Of a stretch of 5,923 nucleotides of DNA, positions 1-4,573 are shown piece after piece (within the stretch, counting starts at the first letter, position 1; each line of letters opens with the position of its first letter). A program made the position numbers and the translations under genes. Source of the stretch: Desulfobacterales bacterium (GTDB lineage: Bacteria; Desulfobacterota; Desulfobacteria; Desulfobacterales; JAHEIW01); assembly GCA_030145015.1 (NCBI GenBank), contig JAQYWI010000272.1:1-5923 (forward strand), read 5' to 3'. The notes below the pieces were generated by a model. It saw only the letters and a program-made list of their open reading frames with translations. It ran no database searches and was not told where the DNA came from.

Positions 1-23
1 TTTTTTTCAATAAAATCAGAAGG

Positions 24-125
24 ATAGCGGTTGTCTTGTTTTGCAATAATTTCAAACCGTTATACATATGCATTTTACCTTTTAGGAACTCAGACCAAAC
101 GGAACATATTTATGACAACCGCTAT
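24..125. repeat. 12-bp perfect inverted repeat with 78-bp spacer
   Basis: ATAGCGGTTGTC at 24-35 is the exact reverse complement of GACAACCGCTAT at 114-125. The pair flanks AT-rich DNA upstream of the small gene at 167. No target-site duplication is visible next to the arms and the interior encodes nothing recognisable. It could be a vestigial miniature element, a regulatory pair of sites, or a loop-forming leader. Confidence 0.6.
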
Positions 126-153
126 AACCGCCATCATATGGGGCTAAATCAGA

Positions 154-159
154 AAGGAG
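154..159 (+). promoter_or_regulatory. Ribosome binding site of the 83-residue ORF
   Basis: AAGGAG lies 7 nt before the ATG at 167. This strong Shine-Dalgarno sequence is the best evidence that the small ORF is translated, and it fixes its start over the longer overlapping frame that begins at 36. Confidence 0.75.
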
Positions 160-166
160 ATGCGAC

Positions 167-418
167 ATGGAAAACGGAATCACTTTTGTTCTACCGACCT
201 TGGACAGCTCTTCGATGAGCCGGGCTGACCAGTCTGCCCTGGTTGTGAATCAGGCGACAGCCGTTATTGTTTCGTCCTATCTCAAACACGCGACCGAAAT
301 GGCCGCGCATCGCGCTTCCGTGGGCGGAAGCGCCACCACGTCAGTTGCATACTTGATTACGGCCGATGAGCTTCCGGGTCTGATCAACCAGGTGCAGGAA
401 GCGCTTAAGTCGTTTTAA
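167..418 (+). CDS. Small hypothetical protein, 83 residues
   Basis: I do not recognise this protein. It is 83 residues with no Cys or Trp. It has an Ala/Ser/Val-rich middle (about residues 24-48) likely to be amphipathic helix, a Gly/Ser/Thr patch (GGSATTS, about residues 53-59), and a C-terminal helix-like segment (ADELPGLINQVQEALKSF). There is no signal peptide and no clear membrane segment. The start is supported by AAGGAG 7 nt upstream. The gene converges on the SagB-type gene with a 39-bp gap. The NQATA...ATTSVAYL stretch faintly recalls the RebB-like 'killing trait' family of about 80 residues, but that is an impression only. A substrate peptide for the neighbouring oxidoreductase is conceivable but unsupported: it has no Cys and no leader/core pattern. 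Coding status is fairly secure and function is unknown. Confidence 0.7.
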   Translation: MENGITFVLPTLDSSSMSRADQSALVVNQATAVIVSSYLKHATEMAAHRASVGGSATTSVAYLITADELPGLINQVQEALKSF

Positions 419-444
419 GAGAAGCAGGGTATTGCAAATTAATT

Positions 445-454
445 ATTGGCCAAT
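445..454. repeat. ATTGGCCAAT palindrome between convergent genes
   Basis: A 10-bp perfect palindrome sits just beyond the stop codons of both convergent genes. It is AT-rich in its surroundings and lacks a GC-rich stem plus T-run, so it is not a convincing terminator. It may act as a weak bidirectional transcription end or be chance. Confidence 0.3.
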
Positions 455-457
455 GAT

Positions 458-2209
458 TTAGGGTTTATTTTTTAGGTGACCGTATGGCGGATGGGTTGTC
501 AATCGCGGGTCTTCGATCGGTTTTCCGACCGTAAAATGATAGAGACTTTGATAGTGATTGTCGCTGAAACCCATTATTTCGTGGACGGCGTCATCAAAAA
601 AACAACCGATTCCGGTGCCTCTGACGCCGTGGGCCTCGGCTTCCAGATACAGCACCTGCCCGATCATTCCGGTCTCCCAGAATAAATGGCGATAAAGATG
701 CGGCTGGGCTGCAACGATCTCTTTGAATTTTACGATCATACCCACAGAAAAGGCGCTGAAACCGGCGATCTCCTGATGACAGCTGACCATCATGGCCTGC
801 TGCCTGAAGTCGCCTTCGGAAAGAAGATACAGCGGAATATTCGTTTGGGTTTTCCAAACCGGGTGCTTCGCACCCGGTTCCACCCGCAACGATTGGGGCA
901 CTTCGTGCCCCTGTCTTTTACCGCCTATGGCGGTAAAATCCAAGCCACCCGCTGTGCGGGTGGTCGTTGACTCGACGGGCTCCCATTGAAAATCGGATCG
1001 CGAAAGCCGCCTGACTTCGTCTAAATCATTTTGCCTGCGCAAAAAGAAATACAGCCCCGCTGCCAGCCCGACGACGTTATGAACAAAAATAAGCAGATGG
1101 GTCGAAGGCCCTATCAGTTCGGCGTCAAAGGGTGCGCAATCCATGCGCGCCAGGGTTTTGTCGAGCATGCTTAAAAACTGGTTTTTGGTAATAGATCCAT
1201 CGGGATCGAAGGATGCCGCGCTTCGGCGTTTTCGAATGATATCCGGCGCAGATAATGGACTGGTTTCTTTTGCAGACCACGGCTGCTTGGGCAGATCGCA
1301 GGTGATTTCTTCAGTGGGAGGCTTTTTTGTCAACCGGGCTGTTGTGTAGATGCTTTCCCAGTTTATGCACGTTTGACTCAATATTTCTGGCTCTCCGATA
1401 AACTTCAGCTCGGCAAATTGCGAAACAATGGGAGCCGTCAAACCGCGCGGGATGTGATTTGATTTATGCGGGTGTACAAAACATAAGAAATCGGCGTGCT
1501 CCTCTTCCAGTTTTCGAAAACGGATTTGGTCAAAACCCAAAACCGCCTCGATCTCTTCGTCTGACAGACAGCTTAAATAGGTAACTTTCCAGCCGTATAG
1601 ATTGGCTGAAAAACTTGCACAGGCCAGCGCGTGGCCGGCGTCATGGTTGCAATAACGGAATGCGCGCTCACCGTATTTCCAGGATTCGCGCCAGAATATG
1701 CTGCTGATTCCGATTAAAAATCCCTCTGTTCCAAAATGCGCGACAATGTGCTGCCATAATGGGGCGGGAATATCGGCGCGTTTCTCCAGCAGGTGGCCAA
1801 GGGCATTGTAGTGGTAGACGCCGCTGTTTATGGGTTTCATGGGCGGCAGGATCAGATGCGCCTCGGTGGGGTGAAGGTTTCCACTCGAAGGGTTCACTCT
1901 TAACGACCAGCGGGAACCGGCCGCCGCTTTCCAGGCGGATAACCCCAGAGACAGTTCAAGAAAGCCGGCAATGGTCTCAATCGTAAAGGGCTGTTGCGGA
2001 TTGTTTTTTCTATCATATAAATCCAGATAAGCGATAGCTGGGTCCTGCTTCAGCAGTTTCAGGGGGTGAACCGGCGATCCGACGTAAGTTCGAAAGGGGT
2101 TCGGCTGATTTTTCCAATCCATGTACCCCGGCGATCTGGCATAGCGGTCATAATGATGTTTGCTTGCTTCGTGGTAGTTTATTATTTCATTAAACTTTTC
2201 GGAGGTCAT
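458..2209 (-). CDS. Tandem SagB-type nitroreductase-fold oxidoreductase
   Basis: This is a 583-residue protein with two nitroreductase/SagB-type FMN domains in one chain. Domain 1 (about 20-250) opens with the family's N-terminal signature (YHEASKHHYDR..., then DWKNQPNPFRTY, 31-42). It carries an FMN-site-like stretch RWSLRVNPSSGNLHPTEAH (100-118), GVYHYN (130-135) and ERAFRYCNHDAGHALACASF (181-200). Domain 2 (about 320-565) has RKRRSAASFD (326-335), HNVVGLAAGLYFF (377-389), SCHQEIAGFSAFSVGM (476-491) and GQVLYLEAEAHGVRGTGIGCFF (517-538). SagB-type enzymes oxidise azolines in thiazole/oxazole peptides, but stand-alone tandem members are common and mostly uncharacterised. No cyclodehydratase or clear precursor is visible here. 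Residues about 416-456 form an odd linker encoded by a hairpin cluster. The ATG at 2209 is preceded only by a short AGGA, and no convincing promoter was seen. The family call is secure; the substrate is unknown. Confidence 0.88.
   Translation of the reverse strand: MTSEKFNEIINYHEASKHHYDRYARSPGYMDWKNQPNPFRTYVGSPVHPLKLLKQDPAIAYLDLYDRKNNPQQPFTIETIAGFLELSLGLSAWKAAAGSRWSLRVNPSSGNLHPTEAHLILPPMKPINSGVYHYNALGHLLEKRADIPAPLWQHIVAHFGTEGFLIGISSIFWRESWKYGERAFRYCNHDAGHALACASFSANLYGWKVTYLSCLSDEEIEAVLGFDQIRFRKLEEEHADFLCFVHPHKSNHIPRGLTAPIVSQFAELKFIGEPEILSQTCINWESIYTTARLTKKPPTEEITCDLPKQPWSAKETSPLSAPDIIRKRRSAASFDPDGSITKNQFLSMLDKTLARMDCAPFDAELIGPSTHLLIFVHNVVGLAAGLYFFLRRQNDLDEVRRLSRSDFQWEPVESTTTRTAGGLDFTAIGGKRQGHEVPQSLRVEPGAKHPVWKTQTNIPLYLLSEGDFRQQAMMVSCHQEIAGFSAFSVGMIVKFKEIVAAQPHLYRHLFWETGMIGQVLYLEAEAHGVRGTGIGCFFDDAVHEIMGFSDNHYQSLYHFTVGKPIEDPRLTTHPPYGHLKNKP
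843..963. repeat. Cluster of 4-5 perfect hairpins with 3-nt loops inside coding sequence
   Basis: Consecutive palindromes lie here. 857-879 has 10-bp arms AACCGGGTGC/GCACCCGGTT with loop TTC. 895-911 has 7-bp arms GGGGCAC/GTGCCCC with loop TTC. 916-938 has 10-bp arms TTTTACCGCC/GGCGGTAAAA with loop TAT. 945-963 has 8-bp arms CCACCCGC/GCGGGTGG with loop TGT. A weaker one at 843-859 (GTTTGG/CCAAAC, plus a G-U pair) has loop TTT. CCACCCGC also occurs alone at 880-887. All are read in frame as residues about 416-456 of the SagB-type protein, between the FQWEP and IPLYLL segments. This looks like accumulated small palindromic insertions that preserve the reading frame. Confidence 0.85.
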
Positions 2210-2243
2210 TGTTCCTAAAAAATAGTCTGTAACTGGATTTCAC

Positions 2244-2258
2244 TAGAAGTGGCTTCTA
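2244..2258. repeat. Short hairpin upstream of the SagB-type gene
   Basis: TAGAAG-TGG-CTTCTA is a 6-bp perfect inverted repeat with a 3-nt loop, 35 bp upstream of the start codon at 2209. It lies in the likely promoter/leader region of that gene and could be an operator or leader hairpin. The short arm length leaves chance possible. Confidence 0.35.
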
Positions 2259-2271
2259 AACAGCGTTTATC

Positions 2272-2308
2272 AAAAAAAAAAGGGCGACCCCGTCCGGGTG
2301 TCGCCCTT
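2272..2308 (-). terminator. Rho-independent terminator of the HesB-like gene
   Basis: Read on the minus strand, AAGGGCGAC pairs with GTCGCCCTT (9 bp). The stem continues past a single-base bulge through a further 3 G-C pairs, with a short loop, and runs directly into about 10 T residues. This is a textbook intrinsic terminator beginning about 20 nt after the stop codon of the HesB/IscA-like gene. It isolates that gene from the SagB-type gene downstream. Confidence 0.92.
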
Positions 2309-2329
2309 ATGTCTTAGCCTTTAAATTTT

Positions 2330-2653
2330 TTAATCGGCACAGTGTCCTGTTGTGCTGCAGCTTCCGCATGCGGCATCACCGGCACCGAACTCGATGCTGG
2401 AATCGATTTTAAACCCGTATCCCAGAAAATCGACCTTTACGGGTTGCGCTTTCTCATAAAATTCTTTTTCCATGATAAATTGGAAACCATTTACGTCGAA
2501 TACATTATCGTTGTCTTTGGGCTCATCCAGAGCCATGGCCAGGGAAGGGCCGCCTCAACCGCCTGCATTCAAAAAGATCCGAATCGGTGCGGCCTCTTTG
2601 CCATTAAAGTATTCCTGAATCTGTTTGGTCGCTTCTTCAGTAACTTCCACCAT
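2330..2653 (-). CDS. HesB/IscA-like selenoprotein (TGA read as Sec33)
   Basis: This is a 107-residue A-type iron-sulfur carrier-like protein. Translation from the ATG at 2653 runs MVEVTEEATKQIQEYF, then PIRIFLNAGG, then TGA (2555-2557), then GGPSLAMALDEP, and stays open to the stop at 2330. IscA/HesB proteins have a conserved Cys in a GGGCSG-like loop, and here the TGA replaces exactly that Cys (AGG-U-GG). HesB-like proteins are an established bacterial selenoprotein family. A SECIS-like hairpin follows the TGA. AAGGAGG precedes the ATG, and a promoter and terminator bracket the gene, so it looks like a maintained gene rather than a decayed one. The C-terminus has C96, C99 and C105 (CGSC, then HC), not the usual CGCG motif of IscA, so metal ligation may differ. 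A caller that treats TGA as stop would report only 68 residues from Met40. Role in Fe-S biogenesis or redox chemistry is inferred. Confidence 0.88.
2520..2534 (-). promoter_or_regulatory. SECIS-like hairpin for Sec insertion
   Basis: In the mRNA, GGCUC-UGGAU-GAGCC forms a perfect 5-bp stem with a 5-nt loop starting 21 nt after the UGA. The loop begins 25 nt from the UGA and has G at its second and third positions. This fits the bacterial SECIS model: a stem-loop within the coding region, a small apical loop with an early G, and an apical loop roughly 16-37 nt from UGA. SelB binding is inferred. Confidence 0.65.
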
Positions 2654-2656
2654 AAT

Positions 2657-2671
2657 ATTTTAATCCTCCTT
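2657..2671 (-). promoter_or_regulatory. Ribosome binding site of the HesB-like gene
   Basis: Minus-strand AAGGAGG lies about 10 nt before the ATG at 2653. It decides the start upstream of the in-frame TGA and so argues that translation crosses the TGA. Confidence 0.75.
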
Positions 2672-2726
2672 GCGTATTTTCAGCTCAGTTCGGGTACTGG
2701 CCGGATTTGTTATCAAATTTCCATAC

Positions 2727-2755
2727 ATGTTAACTATGGCATTGCCATTTGTCAA
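2727..2755 (-). promoter_or_regulatory. Sigma70-like promoter of the HesB-like gene
   Basis: On the minus strand a consensus -35 TTGACA (2750-2755) is followed by a 17-nt spacer and -10 TAACAT (2727-2732). Transcription would start near 2720, giving a leader of about 67 nt. The spacer holds a palindrome, ATGGC-ATT-GCCAT (2736-2748), a candidate repressor site. Confidence 0.65.
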
Positions 2756-2780
2756 ATTTAAAATGAATTCACCCAAGCAC

Positions 2781-3305
2781 CTAAGATATCGATTTTAAAT
2801 ATGCCGCATACACCGCGTAATCTTCTGGCGAAAATTGGACAAAAATAATTTTTTCCGGGGATGTGTTGGTCTTTAAAAACGCGTAGCTGGTATCCACTGC
2901 GATTTTACAGGCATCTGCAATCGGATACCCGTAAACACCGCAGCTAATTGCCGGAAAAGCAATTGTGGCAACATTATTTTCAGCGGCCAGCTTTAAGCTG
3001 TTTAAATAACAGCCGGTCAGCAGCCGGCTATCTCTGGGCTTTCCGCTGTATACCGGCCCGACGGTATGAATAACATGGCGGGCTGTAAGATTGTATCCCC
3101 CGGTAATCCGGGCCTCACCCGTGGGGCAACCGCCGATGGTGCGGCACTCCTCCAATAATTTCGGACCGGCAGCTCGATGGATAGCACCATCCACGCCCCC
3201 ACCGCCCAACAGCTTCGTATTGGCCGCGTTGACAATCGCATCCACATCCAGCTGGGTGATGTCGCCCTGCTGAATTTCTATTTTCGCCAATATAGCCCTA
3301 TCCAT
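2781..3305 (-). CDS. Macrodomain protein, YmdB-like O-acetyl-ADP-ribose deacetylase
   Basis: This is a 174-residue single macrodomain, close to E. coli YmdB throughout. The ADP-ribose-binding core is QGDITQLDVDAIVNAANTKL (13-32) followed by GGGGVDGAIHRAAGP (34-48). Further motifs are CPTGEARIT, HVIHTVGPVYSG, and the phosphate-binding loop AISCGVYGYP. Family members hydrolyse O-acetyl-ADP-ribose and can remove mono-ADP-ribose from acidic residues, and they are cytoplasmic. The ATG at 3305 is preferred because GGGGGAG sits about 6 nt upstream. A TTG start five codons earlier (3320) would overlap that site. The gene lies on the same strand as the HesB-like gene with a 127-bp gap that contains the latter's own promoter. 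No sirtuin or ADP-ribosyltransferase partner is visible. The E. coli symbol is not applied because orthology cannot be tested here. Confidence 0.93.
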   Translation of the reverse strand: MDRAILAKIEIQQGDITQLDVDAIVNAANTKLLGGGGVDGAIHRAAGPKLLEECRTIGGCPTGEARITGGYNLTARHVIHTVGPVYSGKPRDSRLLTGCYLNSLKLAAENNVATIAFPAISCGVYGYPIADACKIAVDTSYAFLKTNTSPEKIIFVQFSPEDYAVYAAYLKSIS

Positions 3306-3348
3306 ATTATTCTCCCCCAATCCTAATTATCGCTAATTTGAGGTGTTG

Positions 3349-3406
3349 TAGGGTCGGCCTCTGTGCCGACCTGAATCAGTGACGGCGGCCGCGGTGGGCC
3401 ACCCTA
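3349..3406. repeat. 58-bp REP/MITE-like palindromic element
   Basis: The element is bounded by TAGGGT (3349-3354) and ACCCTA (3401-3406). Within it, GGTCGGC (3352-3358) and GCCGACC (3365-3371) form a 7-bp perfect hairpin, and the right half holds the palindromic GCGGCCGC and GGTGGGCCACC. It is much richer in GC than the surrounding spacer. It resembles the TAGGGT-ended intergenic palindromes I recall from several phyla, but I could not search for copies. It is not followed by a T-run on either strand, so a terminator role is unlikely. Confidence 0.6.
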
Positions 3407-3417
3407 TCATAACATTT

Positions 3418-3566
3418 AAATTCGAAATTCGAATAACGCCTGATTTAATAAAATTGGCCGAAACAAATCCGAATATCAAATGACCAAAATTCAAAACGTT
3501 TTGAACATTCGGATTTTGAATTTTGTATTTGTTTCGAGTTTCGAGTTTCGTTTTTCGAATTTTATT
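3418..3566. repeat. Mirrored heptamer array / long imperfect palindrome (TTTCGAR type)
   Basis: Centre of symmetry is at 3497/3498, inside the 16-bp perfect palindrome TTCAAAACGTTTTGAA (3490-3505). Outer matching arms are CAAAATTCAAAA (3485-3496) with 3514-3525; AAATCCGAAT (3465-3474) with 3507-3516; CGAAACAAAT (3459-3468) with 3527-3536; and AATAAAATT (3447-3455) with 3558-3566. The right half reads as 7-bp units: TTTGAAC, ATTCGGA, TTTTGAA, TTTTGTA, then after a 4-nt slip TTTCGAG, TTTCGAG, TTTCGTT, TTTCGAA. The left half holds the reverse-complement units. It begins 23 bp beyond the fmdB-type stop codon. Confidence 0.8.
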
Positions 3567-3589
3567 GGGTGTATTCTCTCAAACAATTT

Positions 3590-4084
3590 TTATAAATCAT
3601 ATAACGTTTCGTCCCTACTCGGTGCCGGTCTTCGGGTTCTTTTGGCACCTTCCTTTTTATCGGGTAAAAGAAAAGGCTCCTCGTCTTCTAATAAATCTCC
3701 CATTTCCGCTTCGATGGCATCCGGATCTTCGCCGGCTTCCATTCGCTTTAAAGCTTCATTCATACCGGGCCCCATTTCGAGGCCGGTCATATCTGAAAGC
3801 TTGCGCATGAGATTGGCCGCCTGGCGGGGGTCATCTTCGTTGATTTTATCCGCCTCGCCTGCCAGCATTTGCATCGCTTTTTCCATTTTGTTTTCATCAA
3901 ACGGCAGATCATCCGCATCACCGTCCTCGGTGGCCTTGCCGGTAAACGCAAAAGCCGACATCTGTCTGGAAAGCGTTTTTGTCCTGCACTTGGGGCATTT
4001 GGGTCTTTTAGTGGTGTTTACGCTTTTGGAAAAAAAATTGAAGATCATATTACAGTCTTCACAATAAAATTCGTAAATAGGCAT
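3590..4084 (-). CDS. FmdB-family zinc-ribbon protein with acidic C-terminal extension
   Basis: This is a 164-residue protein. It opens with the FmdB-type regulatory zinc ribbon MPIYEFYCEDCNMIF, with Cys8/Cys11 and Cys30/Cys33 (CPKC) as two CxxC knuckles binding one Zn. The ribbon is normally found in proteins of about 70-110 residues. Here residues about 50-145 add an acidic, helix-prone tail (GDADDLPFDENKMEKAM, then EDPDAIEAEMGDLLEDEE) ending in a basic KRTRR patch. FmdB-type proteins are named for an amidase/formamidase regulator, but most have no proven role. A sigma70-like promoter lies 51-79 bp upstream and AAGGAG precedes the ATG. The gene is transcribed away from ndk. Family call is firm; function is unknown. 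Confidence 0.88.
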   Translation of the reverse strand: MPIYEFYCEDCNMIFNFFSKSVNTTKRPKCPKCRTKTLSRQMSAFAFTGKATEDGDADDLPFDENKMEKAMQMLAGEADKINEDDPRQAANLMRKLSDMTGLEMGPGMNEALKRMEAGEDPDAIEAEMGDLLEDEEPFLLPDKKEGAKRTRRPAPSRDETLYDL

Positions 4085-4134
4085 GGCAGCTCCTTGTTTC
4101 GTTTATTCGCTGGCACTATAAGCATTTAAAAAAA

Positions 4135-4163
4135 ATAATAGAAAGTGCCTATTTTTTTGTCAA
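4135..4163 (-). promoter_or_regulatory. Strong sigma70-type promoter of the fmdB-type gene
   Basis: On the minus strand, TTGACA (4158-4163, 6/6) and TATTAT (4135-4140, 5/6) are separated by exactly 17 nt, with an A-tract in the spacer. The start would be near 4128, giving a leader of about 44 nt. An 8-bp inverted repeat, TCAACTTA (4160-4167) and TAAGTTGA (4176-4183), overlaps the -35 box and could be an operator. Confidence 0.8.
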
Positions 4164-4173
4164 CTTAATAAAT

Positions 4174-4382
4174 CCTAAGTTGAGCGATTGTCGAGGTTGC
4201 CGCAGCTACAAGGAAGATGTCGTTCCGCTATAGTGTACTATGCGGGACGGCATCTGACGCAGTAGATGCGGTGAGATCGGCAATCCCCCGTGGGGTTTCA
4301 AATTTTAAAAATATAAATCGATAAAATTCCTTAAATATAAAGCGTTTCCCCCATTTTTAAAATTTGAAACACTCAATTTAGG
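4174..4382. other. 209-nt structured intergenic element (possible ncRNA or miniature element)
   Basis: Outer arms CCTAAGTTGAG (4174-4184) and CTCAATTTAGG (4372-4382) pair over 11 bp with one G-U. They enclose two arms. Arm 1 (4186-4285) is a nested stem: GATTGTCGA with 4277-4285; CCGCAGCTAC (4200-4209) with 4262-4271 (one mismatch); a 14-bp stem 4215-4228 with 4242-4255 (two G-U); and ATAG/CTAT closing a TGTA tetraloop at 4234-4237. Arm 2 is an 18-bp perfect inverted repeat (4295-4312 with 4353-4370) around a 40-nt AT-rich loop. G-U pairs in the arms hint at selection at RNA level. The strand of any transcript is undetermined. Confidence 0.65.
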
Positions 4383-4388
4383 TAAATG

Positions 4389-4504
4389 TTTGTTGTCAGT
4401 GGTCTGTGGTCAGTTGCGTTTGACTGACGGGTCGTTTAGCGTAAAAACATCCGCAAAGATATGCACGACGGACCAAGGACAACTAACGATTGACAAGTGT
4501 TGAC
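4389..4504. repeat. Mirrored heptamer array (TGGTCAG type)
   Basis: The left part reads in 7-bp units TTGTCAG, TGGTCTG, TGGTCAG (4393-4413). The right part reads in inverted 7-bp units GGACCAA, GGACAAC, TAACGAT, TGACAAG, TGTTGAC (4470-4504). The 19-mers at 4389-4407 and 4468-4486 are inverted copies matching at 15 of 19 positions. Same architecture as the arrays at 3418 and 5764. Confidence 0.6.
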
Positions 4505-4528
4505 TTGCGAGTGGCCGTTTGTTATGGC
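4500..4528 (+). promoter_or_regulatory. Possible promoter of ndk-trmJ
   Basis: TTGACT (4500-4505) is followed after 17 nt by TATGGC (4523-4528, weak -10). A perfect TTGACA at 4490-4495 lacks a matching -10. These boxes lie at the end of the heptamer array, so their resemblance to -35 may be a by-product of its TTGAC-like units. Confidence 0.35.
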
Positions 4529-4573
4529 ACCCAGAAATAGATTTCACTCTAAGAAAGGAAAGGGACTGGCTAT

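Larger units (their letters stand above)
4085..4573. other. 489-bp divergent spacer: promoter, structured element, heptamer array
   Basis: No protein gene is supported here. In order it holds the fmdB-type leader and promoter (4085-4163), a 209-nt strongly paired element (4174-4382), a heptamer array (4389-4504) and the ndk leader. The only open frames are shadows without ribosome binding sites. Confidence 0.7.

Noticed and set aside
36..218. 60-codon frame upstream of the small gene
   Set aside because: It has no ribosome site, overlaps the better-supported ORF at 167 in another frame, and runs through the inverted repeat.
857..963. Intrinsic terminators inside the SagB-type gene
   Set aside because: The hairpins are strong but none is followed by a T-run on the coding strand, and the reading frame continues unbroken into conserved domain sequence.
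2555..2557. In-frame TGA as a nonsense mutation making a pseudogene
   Set aside because: It falls exactly at the conserved Cys column of a family with known Sec members, with a SECIS-like hairpin and intact expression signals; Sec is the better explanation, though not proven.
2342..2761. Open frame of 139 codons on the plus strand
   Set aside because: It overlaps the whole HesB-like gene on the opposite strand, its translation resembles no family, and there is no ribosome site; the minus-strand product is clearly a HesB/IscA protein.
3480..4067. Open frame of 195 codons on the plus strand
   Set aside because: It starts inside the palindromic array and is a shadow of the FmdB-type gene, whose zinc-ribbon sequence, promoter and ribosome site are convincing.
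4186..4285. tRNA or 6S RNA gene
   Set aside because: The fold is one long nested stem without a cloverleaf or a TTCGA-type arm, and it lacks the large central bubble of 6S RNA.
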